Shown here piece after piece: positions 1 through 11,313 of a stretch of 64,000 bases of DNA (its first letter is position 1; every line of letters starts with the position of its first letter). A model generated the notes under the pieces. The model was not told the DNA's origin, did no database searches, and saw nothing but the letters and a program-made list of their open reading frames with translations. The position numbers were made by a program, and so were the translations under genes. The DNA comes from Zygaena filipendulae (taxonomy: Eukaryota; Arthropoda; Insecta; Lepidoptera; Zygaenidae): NCBI GenBank assembly GCA_907165275.2, contig OU015678.1, positions 2,852,001-2,916,000 on the forward strand, in the 5' to 3' direction.

Positions 1-615
1 TAAAATATGCTGTATTTTAATTGAATACGTAGGTTGAATATGATAGAGGGGCGTGAAGTTAGCTTGTAAAACGACTTTTTCATACTCTTTATTTTTTTTT
101 ATGTTTTAGGATTATATTTTCCTTTTGTTTTTATATTTTTTCAAAATAGAATATATCACTCTTGCGTTTTATTCTTGGATTAATTTATTTAATTGTTACT
201 TCGTCTAACTATCATAGAGCTGCAATTTTTAAATTTAAAATAATAATTGCACTAGTTTAAAATACAATCTCGATCATTAAAATCGTCTACAACGACCTAA
301 ATTTTATCTCACTTTTACAAGTTTTATAGTTGCAATGTTTGTTTGAAAGTTGTCAGCACTTTACATAAATCTTGCAAACCGTCTCGACGCCACTAGCAAA
401 CAAACCGATAATATCAAGATTTAAATTTTACAGGAAAAATAATAAAAATCATTTTCATTCATAAATTTGTCAAAAACATGTTACATATCATGTCAAATCA
501 TAATTAATAGGTTTAAAAAAATTAAACATACTGTTTTTGTTTCTTCGCAATTTAAATAATTGCTTGTGGTTATAGAAACAAAATGTTTCGTATCTTTCGT
601 AATTTCTATAGACAA

Positions 616-801
616 CTAGCTGCGCCCCGCGGTTCACCCTCGTGAGTTTTGGGATTCCCGCAGGAACTCTAAACTTCTTTTATAAAAAACTTATCCTGAA
701 AATAACGAACACAAAAAAAAAAGAATTATTTCGGTGCGGTTCAATTTGGTGCAGTCGTTTGGAAGTTTTGCGCTTAGCAACACATTTGGCGATTCATCTG
801 G
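616..801 (-). mobile_element. Helitron fragment (GAGTCGCC subfamily)
   Basis: CTAG followed by the CCCCGCGG..CACCC hairpin at the left, preceded by A, read from the minus strand. Internal sequence matches the better copy at 33246-33551. The 5' end is eroded. Confidence 0.75.
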
Positions 802-1036
802 GGGCACGGCAGTGCCCTCGCCAAGTCGAGCAACAAAAGCGGCACGGCCGTACTATCCTTTTCTCGAAGCAATTCAGGCCATTTTCGACCCCCTATAACT
901 TCGTTGTGGATAAAACTAGAAGCCTGAATTTTTAGTAAACAAGCAGGTATTGTATAAAGACGGTATAATTTAAATTTCATTCGATTTGAACCAGTAGTTT
1001 AAGAATTATAACTAGTCAAAGTTTCTTAATTTTGTA

Positions 1037-1072
1037 GGTCACTCACTCACTCACTCACTCACTCACTCACTG
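1037..1072. repeat. (CACT)n microsatellite
   Basis: About nine uninterrupted CACT units in AT-rich sequence. Confidence 0.95.
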
Positions 1073-1321
1073 ACCGATCATCAAAATTCTAAGGCACTTC
1101 TAGCAGACATAGAAGTTTGAAATTTAGAATACAATTAGTGTTTATTGTATAAATCAAGGAAAAATTAAAATATTTGGCAATTTCGGTCCAGTTTTCTAGA
1201 TACACTAACTGCATAAATAACTTTGTAATCCCATATAAATGTATGGAATTACAAAGTTATATATGCAGTTATATGTACCAACTGCACAAATAACTTTGTA
1301 ATCCCATATAAATATATGAGA

Positions 1322-1753
1322 CTAGCTGTTCCCCGCGGTTTCACCCGCGTTAATTTCGGAGATCCCGCGGGAATTCAGAGATGCAAAGTAGTTAGTACCC
1401 TATATCCCTAGGTTTTCTTTACCCCTGACAACGTGCATGCAAAATTTCATGAGATTTCACCAGCGTTAATTTCGGAGATCCTTCGGGAATTCCGAGATAA
1501 CATTACCCTAATCTGAATGCTCCAACGATTTTCATGAAATTTTGTATACAGGGGATTTCGGGGGCCATAAATCGATCTAGCTAGGATTCATTTCTGGAAT
1601 TCCCGCGCGAACTCTGATATCAACGTGGGTGAATTAATTATTGCATACTACACGTTGTCAAGGGTACAGGAAAGGTCATAGGGTAGTACTTTTATCTCAG
1701 AATACCCGCGGGATCTCCGAAATTAACGTGGGTTAAACCGCGGGGAACAGCTA
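1322..1753. mobile_element. Composite of two opposed Helitron ends
   Basis: A minus-oriented 3' terminus (CTAGCTGTTCCCCGCGG) begins at 1322 and a plus-oriented one (CCGCGGGGAACAGCTA) ends at 1753. Between them is sequence also present at 50920-51010 (the ATTTTCATGAA..GGGGGTTTCGGGGGC type), so at least two elements have merged. Confidence 0.7.
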
Positions 1754-2003
1754 TTTAAGCCGTTGCCCAGATATTAATAAATAATAATAATAAGTGTAGC
1801 TATAGTTACCTACCTAGATATAAAGTGTAGATACATAGTTACCTAGACATAATTATGTTCAAAGGTACAATGGTCAACGGAATGAAAAAGCAAGAATGGG
1901 GCATGTGTTTATATATATTATAAAGTTGTACCAAAATCTTTCAAGTTATTAAAGTAGACTAAATTGCTCAAAGGAGGAAGACCATTTACAAAAAGAAATG
2001 AGA

Positions 2004-2570
2004 TCCCATCAAAAACAAACTTGTAAAAAAGTCCAAGTCTCGCAACTCACTTCTTCTACAGTAAAAAGTTGTGAGATCAATGTAATACCAAGTCGGTTAA
2101 TTTATTCAGTGCCTACTTAAGGGTCCTTCTGTCTAAAGTTATCATGTTATAAGCTAATCTAATAACATTTTATAGTGACCATATCAAATTTAAAAACCTT
2201 TTATGTTTTAAATAGATTGATTGGCTTGGCGATCACGTGAAAACACAATGTATCTCACAAGTAATACATATTATAATTAAATTAGATTGTTTAGAACCAT
2301 AATTATGTATTACATGTGAGATATATTGTGTTTTCACGTGATCGCCAAGCCAATCAATCTATTTAAAACATAAAAGATTTTTAAATTTGATATGGTCACT
2401 ATAAAATGTTATTAGATTAGCTTATAACATGATAACTTTAGACAGAAGGACCCTTAAGTAGGCACTGAATAAATTAACCGACTTGGTATTACATTGATCT
2501 CACAACTTTTTACTGTAGAAGAAGTGAGTTGCGAGACTTGGACTTTTTTACAAGTTTGTTTTTGATGGGA
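2004..2570. mobile_element. Large foldback element, ~265-bp near-perfect arms
   Basis: The left arm runs from TCCCATCAAAAACAAAC at 2004 to about 2270. The right arm is its reverse complement from about 2306 to TTTGATGGGA at 2570. The loop is about 35 bp and only scattered mismatches are seen. There is no coding capacity. I do not recognise the superfamily; it behaves like a foldback MITE. Confidence 0.9.
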
Positions 2571-2703
2571 TTTTTATTATATAGATGACTGTGTATGTGC
2601 AATAACTTGGAGAACCTCGTGATGGCCTTTTAACGGTTTTTTCGCTGGGGGCGTCGGTTTTTCAACCACTTGCTTGATATCCGATGATATTTGGCACACC
2701 TAC

Positions 2704-3000
2704 TTACTTATGTATTCGGTGACTATGTAATATTGTGGTACAATCGAGCTGATATGACGATGGAGCCGGAATGTAGAGACTGAAACTCCCTGATGCCAAA
2801 TGGTAGGAGAGTGGAATTTGAGCTCGTCTTTTCGTTGCTATATGTACTTTCCGGTACATAATATGATGACGAGGGTCTGAAGATGTTGCCAGGAGATTGC
2901 CACTGGAACTCCCTGACGGAAATTGCAAAGATCGTGTTTGGGCTCGTTTTTTTGTTCCCATGGGTGTCTTGATGTCTTCCGCCACACATGACATTTTATT
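2704..3000. repeat. Two diverged copies of a ~130-bp unit
   Basis: The block around 2755-2860 (GATGACGA/ATATGACGATGGAG, ACTCCCTGA, GCTCGTCTTTTCGTT) recurs in altered form at 2868-2975 (ACTCCCTGACGG, GGGCTCGTTTTTTTGTT). Open frames across it are short and unsupported. Confidence 0.5.
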
Positions 3001-3049
3001 TTTCTGTTAATTCATTTGTTTTATTACACCTACCTACTTTTATAGCAGT

Positions 3050-3310
3050 GAATGACGACCCGATTCCGAGTAGGTCACCATGCCTGTCCGCTAATCAAGT
3101 TGTTCCGGGTTCGATTCCCGGTGGATTTGCATTTTGTGCGATGAACACAGGGTTCCACTTTCCAGTCTGGGTGTGTTTATATGTCTATAGCGTAATATAT
3201 AATTATGTAATTCTATGTAGTATATACCACGTTTGCTTGGTTCCCAGGACACTAAGCTAATAAAAGCCTACTGTGGGATCGAGTAGATCTGTGTGTTGCA
3301 AAGAGTGAGT
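3050..3310 (+). mobile_element. tRNA-derived SINE
   Basis: A tRNA-like head has a clear B box (GGGTTCGATTCCCG, 3107-3120) and a degenerate A-box-like TAGGTCACCATGCC. The body (TTTTGTGCGATGAACA.., CCAGTCTGGGTGTGTTTAT, CCCAGGACACTAAGC, GATCTGTGTG) is typical of common lepidopteran SINEs. Confidence 0.75.
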
Positions 3311-3777
3311 GTGAACCTACTCTCTTTTCATATTCTCTAAGGCTTGCATGGGCATTAATAATAATATTATTAATAATAATATCATTAATAATATTATTAT
3401 TATTCATTTATTTACTTACCTTAAATTTAGGTTTTTTACAGTAGGTATATTTCCTAAGTTTTGCTCTGACAACACAAAATCGTAAACAAAGCAGATAGGC
3501 ATAGCTAGAATGCATAATAGAGAGGTGGAAAATAAAATTATGATAATTTTATGTTAAATCGTGTGTCCAGCTGTTATCATGGATTTGAAGCGGAGGCGTA
3601 ACGTAACGAAGCGTAACTCAGGATACTAGCTACCTCTTTGAAGGTGACGGCGTGATTATAAAGTTCAACTTTGTAAGCGAGAAATATGTCACAATCCCCC
3701 TAAGTTGACAATCCTTAATCGTATCGCTGTCGAAAACTAAGGAACGTATCGCCATGTCACATGGTCCCTTAAAATCA

Positions 3778-4255
3778 GTTCAGTTGCTGACTGGACACGG
3801 AATGTTCAGAGGGAGGTTGCGGGACCTATCCCTGAGTGAGACCGGCTTGTGCCATTGCGGGCACGCCGATGAATATCGGGACCACGTGCTGTGGGATTGC
3901 GAGCTGTATGTAGGGGAGCGCCTGGCGCTGCTGACGCGAGGTGTGAAGACGGAGGCGGGACCGGTGTACTTCGGGGACCTGGTGAGTTCTGAGGGCAACT
4001 TCGCGGCTTTCAAGATCTTCGCGCGTCGATGGTTTCAGAAGAGGAAGTTGTTGGAGGATCTGCGGTAGGCAGGCGGCCGAGTACTGTCGTACGTGTGAAC
4101 GTCAAGCCCCAGAAAGGGGAGAGTTGCAACTAGGGACAAGGACAAGAGCAAAAAAAGAATGTGTAGGGTACGGTGCGTCCCGGGCGACCGGGGCGTTCCG
4201 GCCCGCGATTCGGTCCGTATAACCAAGACTGGTTGGTAGGACCCTGGGTTGGAGG
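3778..4255 (+). mobile_element. 5'-truncated R1/I-like LINE 3' end with 16-bp target-site duplication
   Basis: Coding 3778-4068 resembles the C terminus of R1/I-clade retrotransposon ORF2: a QLLTGHG-like motif, then a zinc-knuckle-like stretch (LCHCGHADEYRDHVLWDC), a basic end and TAG. A 187-bp 3' UTR follows. The 16-bp sequence TGGTCCCTTAAAATCA occurs at 3762-3777 and again at 4256-4271, flanking the insert exactly. Confidence 0.88.
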
Positions 4256-4900
4256 TGGTCCCTTAAAATCATCCTTTGTGAAGGATTTGTACTTTTTTCG
4301 GTAAAAGAAAAAAAAAAACTGGGTTTGCGTAAACCGCGCGGATAAAAAAAATTCTATGCTACATTTTGAAATTACATTTGTAGTTAGTATTTATGGTACC
4401 GTGACTGTTTATAACCTCTTTACACATAACTACTCGACCGATGATCATGAAATTTTACATCCACGTTGTCAGGTGTACAGAGAAGGACATAGAGTAGGTA
4501 CTTTTATTTGTTTGTTAGTTTGAAATGAGTATTTACTTAAATGTAATGAATGAAACAAATGAAACTAACTAGGTACTTCGCCCTGTCTTTTAGGCAGGTG
4601 AAACAAACAAAACAATTACTTGTGTTATCTAATTTTTGTTTAGGCGGTGGATACAGCTGCGGCATAGCTGCGGTGACAACGTGACAACGTGACAACGTGA
4701 CACTTCACGACACAATTAATATTATTGTTATAGGTAGTCACCCATGGAACTCACCAAGCATTCTTACTTTTCTATAATAATTACTCACTATAATACATTA
4801 GAATCCACGATTCTGTACATTGAATATTTTTAACAAAAATCGACAGGGGCGATAAAAGAAGAGTAACCAATTACAAAAAAAGGGTTTTTTAAAGTATAGA

Positions 4901-5012
4901 GTGCGGAAAGCCTGTCATTGCAAAGAGTTCCAACAAATGTCTACCCGAGCCGAGGCGCAGCCGAAGGTGAGGGTTGACAGTCGGAACTCTTTGCAATGAC
5001 GGTTCCGCGCGT
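4901..5012. repeat. Inverted repeat around CGAGCCGAGG centre
   Basis: GTGCGGAAAGCCTGTCATTG and CAAAGAGTTCC on the left pair with GGAACTCTTTGCAATGACGG TTCCGC on the right, about 35-bp arms. It may lie within the LTR of the adjacent retroelement remnant. Confidence 0.7.
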
Positions 5013-5109
5013 GTACTGAACAACTAACAACAAAATAAAAATAACCAAAAAGGAGTTCTCAACATCCTCCCCACCATGGCGCATGAGGATACGTACAGTT
5101 TACACAGTT

Positions 5110-5375
5110 TAACAATGCGCCATGTACAAACAAAATTAAATTAACACAAATTAAAAATGAAATGTGTCCGGTACTCTAATGAGCCGACCAGAACGTGTTT
5201 TAGTAGGAGATCGCGTTGTAGAGACAACCGGCCCCGGGGGGCGGGCACCACTCCCCAACACAGTATGCTCATCGGCTGATAACTCCATGGGATAGATCAC
5301 CTGGATTGCTCTTAAACGTTCTCCTGCTGCTGTCTTTACCTTGACAACTCTTCCCGTGGGTACTCCGAAATGGGC
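5110..5375 (-). pseudogene. LTR-retrotransposon pol C-terminal remnant (BEL/Pao-like)
   Basis: Read on the minus strand, the frame contains PTGRVVKVKTAAGERLRAIQ, resembling the segment after the integrase core of BEL/Pao polyproteins, then a basic tail. No protease, reverse transcriptase or full LTR pair is present. The family assignment is tentative. Confidence 0.5.
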
Positions 5376-5694
5376 ATGTTGACTAATTTTTATTTTTTAG
5401 TCCGTCTTGTAGATTATTAAAAAATATTGGACACGTATTTTTTCTTTTTTCACGTAATCAAAAAATAACGGCGATATATTGAGTTGAAATTTCGCGTGAC
5501 GTCACTATTCTGACAGTTTGTATGGCGGTTTTGCGGTTAGTGACGTCACGACCTCCTCATCCTAAACTTTAATGCGCTTTATCTCTGTATATTTTAATTT
5601 ATTTAAAAAAGCATAAAATACGTGTCTATTGTTTTTTTATTTTCTAACTGACGGACTAATTAGAATTTTGATTTTCAATAGTAGTCAACATCCC
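5372..5694. mobile_element. GTTGAC MITE, copy 1 (full length)
   Basis: Terminal inverted repeats GGGCATGTTGACTA.. and ..TAGTCAACATCCC, inner repeats TTAGTCCGTC/GACGGACTAA, ~320 bp. It contains CGTGACGTCAC on the left and GTGACGTCACG on the right of centre. No coding capacity. Confidence 0.88.
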
Positions 5695-5997
5695 TATTAT
5701 CGCGGGTGACACCGCGGGGAACAGCTGGTATAAGGGCCCTTGTGAACCCGTTCACGAACTACCTAGTGATGTGTCAAAACGTGCACGGTGCCCGCACGAC
5801 GGGAACACAATACAACAACACAATGAGCGATACCGAAACGATTACATTTGTGGGATAATGCTGCTATCCGCAGCGTGGACTATTATCTACTTGCGGATTG
5901 TGACCGTTGTACCTACTCGTGACGTAGGTGCTTGTGTAGACCGGTATGCGCTAGAATGGTTAGTGTTGCCGTTTGCGAAGAGGCTCGTTTCCGGGGT

Positions 5998-6448
5998 GTG
6001 AAAATCGAAATTCTATTTAGTCCGTCTTGTAGATCAATAAAAAATATTGGACACGTAAATTTTCATCAAAAAAATAACATCGCGCTGTAAACTGTAGCAC
6101 GGCGTGACGTCACGTGACAATTTCTGTTATTTTTTTTTTATTGAGTAAGTACTAGCTGTGCCCCGCGGTTTCACCCGCAGTAAAATCGGAGTTCCCGCGG
6201 GAATTCCGGGATAAAAAGTACCCTATGTGTTAAGCTGATGTATAAGCTATATTACTGTAAAGTTTCATTTCAATCCATTCAGTAGTTTTTGCGTTAAAGA
6301 GTAACAAACATCCATCCATCCATCCATAGATACTTACAAACTTTCACGTTTATAATATTAGTAGGATGTAAAAAATTAAAAAATACGTGTCCAATATTTT
6401 TTATTAATCTACAAAACGCGACGGACTGAAAATCAAAATTTGTTTGAC
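5998..6448. mobile_element. GTTGAC MITE, copy 2, interrupted by a Helitron
   Basis: The left half (TTAGTCCGTCTTG at 6017 with CGTGACGTCACG) and right half (CGTGTCCAATATTTTTTATT.. CGACGGACT) are separated by the Helitron at 6152-6366. A further partial copy follows at 6449-6605. Confidence 0.82.
6152..6366 (-). mobile_element. Full-length Helitron (TCCTACTAATATTATAAA type)
   Basis: The minus-strand element starts TCCTACTAATATTATAAA (end at 6366), has ATGGATGGATGTTTGTTACTC internally, a 3' hairpin GCGGGTGAAACCGC, and ends CTAG at 6152. Top-strand flanks are A (6151) and T (6367), the expected Helitron target. Confidence 0.92.
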
Positions 6449-7497
6449 AAAAACGAAGATCAAAATTCCATTTAGTCCTTCAGTTGGATAATAAAATAGA
6501 CACGACATAAGCGCAATAAAGTTCAGGAGTGGGAGCTCTTGAGGTCATATACTTAACAAAGTGTTCCAAGGCGTGACGTCACGCTACCGTATCGCCGTCA
6601 GCGTTCGTAGTTTCCAGGGGAAAAACCGGATAAAAGTAAAAAAAGCTTACTCTATGTAACCCTGTATGCCAAATTTCATGATGATCGGTTGAGCCGTTAA
6701 GTCGTGAAAGCTTAACAAATAAATAAACTGACATTCATAAGGATGTCTAGTACGGTGGGCAACCCTAGCTGGAGTGGTCAGTGTCGCCGGTATGTCAGCT
6801 GATAAGGGACTGTGTACCTACTAAGTTACAAACACATGTGCGGGTGTCGCCTGGCTTATATCTATCCCATTCGTTGAGTGACTATACAAGCCAAGCGGTA
6901 ATAATCGACACCCTTATCGAAAACAATTATTCTGCTAAAGTAGTGAAGTTTTCTCGGATTTAAGAGTGTAATCGGGAACTAATTCTAAAAATTCTTTCGC
7001 TGATAGAAACGCTTCAGTGCTTACAGTATCCTTAATATTCGCAGTTCGCACCATCATAATTAAACTGACCCTTTTGTTGTAACCCTGACAACGTGCATAC
7101 GAAAAATACGTGACAATCGGTTGAGTAGTGATCGCGTGAAAAGGTAACAAACAGACAGACAGAATTACTTTCGCATTGTATATTAGTAGGTATGAATTAT
7201 AGGCACAAAGTGTCTCGTACGCATCAATCAAACGATTACGATCCGTTAACTAAGTAATTGTGTTATTTAGATGACTAAATTGGGTTATCGGCTACAGACA
7301 AGTAGGCACAATAATCTATTTATAGTTCACACTTCGCTTCGGTGATATGCAACAATCAACGTTGGAGCATCTTATCCTATAGACGCGCTAGATTGATCTT
7401 TTATCATTCTCTCCGTACATAACTATAGGTACTAGCGGTCGCGCACGGTTTCACGCGCGGTGATTTCGAAGTTCCCGCGGAGTAGGCTCGTTTCCGG

Positions 7498-7802
7498 GGT
7501 GTGAAAATCAAAATTTTATTTCGTCCGTCTTGCAGATCAATAAAAAATATTCAGTATTTTTTGCTTTTGCAAATTATTATAAAGATACTAAGATAAAACG
7601 CATTAAAGTTTAGGAGTGGGGGCTCTTGACGTCATAACGTGCTATAAACCGTAGCACGGCGTGACGTCACGCAACATTTCAACTTAATGTATTCTTCGTT
7701 ATTTTTTGATTACTTACGTAAAAAATGAAAAAATATGGGTGTACAATAGATATTTTTATTTATCTACAAGACGGACTAAAAATTCAAATTTGGTTGACAA
7801 GC
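7498..7802. mobile_element. GTTGAC MITE, copy 3
   Basis: TTCGTCCGTCTTGCAG on the left, AGACGGACTAA and GGTTGACAAG on the right, with GGCGTGACGTCACGC in between. About 305 bp. A Helitron 3'-end scrap lies just before it (7432-7480). Confidence 0.8.
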
Positions 7803-8229
7803 CCATTGTTCCATACAAATTTTGCAATCCCTTTTCATTCCCTTTTCAAAAATCCTTTTTTATCGGATGCCTACGTCATACAAAGAAAAGAACACACCCT
7901 CAAACTTTCAGGTCTCTAGCTACGATCAGCGTTTTAGACTGTGCGTTGATCCGTCAGTCAGTCATTCAGGACAAAGCTTTTATAATTATGTATAGATAGA
8001 TAAAAGATTAGTTATTCCCCGCGGTTTTACCGCTTCCTACATTAGTTTCGGGTTTTTAAATTCCCGTTTGGAATTTCGGAAAAATAAAATAAGTAGGTAA
8101 TAAAAAAATAATAAAAGTAGGTAACTTATTTCACGTTTCATTTCCTATATGAGGGTAAGAATTTACAAAATCGTTTAGTTAAGTAGTTTTTGAGTTTATC
8201 TATTTCCATTACGTTTATTTATTTATTTA

Positions 8230-8423
8230 CTAGCTGTGCCCCGCGGTTTCACCCGCATGAGTTTCGGAATTCCCGCAGGAACTCCCTTTAGGGGGATGAA
8301 AAATAGATAGTAGCCGATTCTCAGACCTACTGAATATGCATATAAAATTTCATAAAAATTAGTCGAGCCGTTTCGGAGGAGTTAAATTACGCACCGTGAC
8401 ACGAGAAAATTTTATATATTAGA
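8230..8423 (-). mobile_element. Full-length Helitron
   Basis: CTAGCTGTGCCCCGCGG at 8230 and, on the minus strand, a TCTAATATATAAAATT start at 8423. Flanked by A and T. Confidence 0.88.
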
Positions 8424-10078
8424 TTTATTCAAAGCAAGATAGCCTTAGGTACAGTGCTCGCCAAATCGCCCCTCATAATTGTTAGGAACAAAACATCTAT
8501 ACGCTATGGAAAATTATACAATCATATCAATATTAAAATATATTACATTCATACATTATAGACATCTTTTTATAATATAGGCAGCCGCTAAGATAATCCA
8601 CAATTATTCATCTTAGGAAAGGTATTTAACCTACAAGTGTTTGGAGGTTTTGGAGTATCGTCAGTTTTGATGTTACGAGTTACTGATCCTTGAGCTCATT
8701 TTTCAAATAAACATTTAAATAGGTAAGTACCTACCTACTTTTCTTAAAATTTCATTAATTTGGATAAATCCTCAAGCAATGGAGTGCGGAGTGCGTTACT
8801 AGAACAACGGGAATCAAGTCTCTATTTTGCCAGGTGAAAGGAACTACTTAACTAGAACAAATAGTTCTAAACCACTCCTATAGATGGTGTTGATATTATA
8901 GGGGCAGATAGTAGGTACCTACCTACATAATTATAAATATTATTCAATTTAATTATTATTGTTAGAGGTAACAAAATACGGTAATTATGCAGTTTGGCAA
9001 CTTTTCCGAAAAACGATGGGAATTTTCTTTTTCTCCGTGGAGTTGTTGATTAGTATCATAATTAATAAGTTTGTGATACCAATTCCGTCGGGGGAAGCTG
9101 ACATTTTCCATAAATTCCTTGAGTTATGGTGTTTTTAAGTTCTCATAAATACTCAAGAAAATTTTGAATTTTGATATTTCTACGCTTACGTTAGGGAAGG
9201 TACACACACACACACAGACACACATGCACACAAACATTCTAGTTTGTCCGGTTTTACACCAATACCACCTGCAATTGTTTATTGTATTACATAAAACACC
9301 GAAGCAAATCGTGTACCTAATCAGGGCAGGTGGCCAACAATTCAGCATTCAGCAGTGTTATTACTCTTCGATCCATTTCACCTGGTATTCTGCAGATAAC
9401 AGATACGCGGATCACAACACAATGGGTTTAACAGGTACAGTCACGGGCGGAATAGGTATGCTATATAAATAAGTTAAATTTATGAAAATTTGTAAACACT
9501 TTTTTAAGTTTGGTGTACATTAAAGAGTTATCTATCTATCTATCTATTCTATCCTTTAAAGAGTCACACAGTAAAGTAGTCATTGTACAATATATAAGGC
9601 TTATAAATTTACAATGGCAGACACAATTCGCTGTCTTTAAAATCTTGATTTATCCCAAAAAATCCTTTTGTCATTAAGTAAAGTACTAAGAAAGGGTTTA
9701 CCCACGGTTTACCTGCGGAAATTCTAAGAGTGGCGAAAGTTCGTATGAAAGTATAGCTCGGCAGCCCACGCCTTGTACAACGAAGCATTTCAATAGAAAA
9801 TATTATATTGATTTAATAAATTTACTTGAAATTGACTAAATGCATTATATGCGAAATTCCATAAAAAAGAAGAAAGGAAGAACTTCAAGAGTTGGTTCAA
9901 GCTATAAGCTTTAGTCCGCGACTGTACGCAATGTTTTACGGCGTCTTGTGACTATTGTCCAAGTTGATTCTATCCTTTTTACCTTGCGCCGTGGGAACTT
10001 AATGTGGGACATTGTTTCTAGAAATAAATATGCACTTTACCCACTTAAGTAGTGGCTAAATAGTGGGGATACATCATC
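8424..10078. other. No gene recognised; (CA)n at 9200-9226
   Basis: AT-rich, with only a short CA microsatellite and a (CTAT)n run near 9530-9547. Open frames across the CA repeat have no recognisable domain, and I see no paired splice signals. Confidence 0.6.
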
Positions 10079-10134
10079 ATCATTATTTCTACATTTCAGA
10101 GTTCCCGCTGGAGCTCTGGGAGAAAAAGTATATA

Positions 10135-10483
10135 CAACGTGTTAATGAATTAACTGAAAACTAGAAAGTAGTTTGCTCAGAATCGACTAGCGAATCGATC
10201 GCACTATGTTTTAATATAGGTTATATTTTTTCATTTTCACCAGCCCATGTCTAAATTATTTATAATACAATATTAGGCGCGTACGCCGCCCGCAGCAAAA
10301 AAAATCAAACCGGTATAGGCGCGGGCGTAGCGCTTGGATTTTCGTAGATAGGTCATCTCCAAACTAATGCTGAATAACTTTGGAAGCATACATTTTTTCG
10401 ACATAAAATATATTTTAATCATATTATTGTTTATTTTTTTAAATGGGGTGTATCAGGTTTTCAGTTAATTCATTAACGCGTTG
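10135..10483. mobile_element. AATGAATTAACTGAAAA MITE, copy 1
   Basis: Terminal inverted repeats CAACGTGTTAATGAATTAAC.. and ..GTTAATTCATTAACGCGTTG, flanked on both sides by TATA. It matches 27932-28275 along its whole length, including GGCGCGTACGCCG and GGCGCGGGCGTAGCGCTTGG. It has inserted into Helitron debris (GAGTTCCCGCTGG on the left, CTGGAGCTCTGATAAGG on the right). Confidence 0.88.
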
Positions 10484-10904
10484 TATACATACCTTTATCC
10501 TTTTCTGGAGCTCTGATAAGGTATATGCAAATTCAATGCCCCTTTTCTATACATATATTGCAACTGATGGACCTGTTTAAACCAACATTCTATAACTATA
10601 AGGTTTTCTTTCTGTGATTTATCAGTTTATCTTTTTTCTTAATATTATTTCTGTTTGGACATAGACATATCTCTATTTGACATCACACCATTAATTAAAA
10701 GCTAAAAAAGAAATATGCAAGAAAAATTTAAATTTATTTTTATATTTGAATTGAAAGGTTGTGACAAAATTATCGAGGTTTTTAATAGTTAATCCCTTCA
10801 AAACGTTACACCCATAGATAGGTATCTATTTTAAGTCAGATAAAACTTTAATTTCTATATTTAGCTGCTTAATATAATAATATAATTTAATAATAATAAT
10901 ATAT

Positions 10905-10962
10905 ACCTACTAGTATTATAAAGAGGAAAGAAAACGCAGGTGAAACCGCGGGGCACAGCTAG
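10905..10962 (+). mobile_element. Minimal Helitron, both termini only (~57 bp)
   Basis: A 5'-like CCTACTAGTATTATAAAG is followed after about 12 bp by the 3' hairpin GCAGGTGAAACCGC and GGGCACAGCTAG, then T. It appears to be an extreme internal deletion. Confidence 0.75.
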
Positions 10963-11313
10963 TAAATAGAAATGATAAAAAATCAGGAACAAATATTTCG
11001 TGGTTTCGTTTGTCACGGTCGCTTGTTTAAATAAAATCACAAAACCGCATCAAATATTGTTCAGTCAATTACAAGGCAAGGTTTGACCGGCCTTGCGGAT
11101 GTACCTAGTATGTACCTAGTCTGTGCTCCGCTTGGTTGAAAGAACATTGAAACGAGCAAAGATAAACCGCAATCAATGCTTTGGTGATTTATAACTGGTC
11201 TAATAGTTATAACCGTCGAACCAAAAACTTGTCATCAAGATTGAAATAGTTTTAAGTTTTTTCTGCATGGTCTTTGTTTTTAAAAACGAAAGTTGCCAGC
11301 AGTTGGTTTAGTG

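Noticed and set aside
9164..9472. 102-codon frame across a CA repeat
   Set aside because: Low-complexity start, no homology recognised, no splice context.
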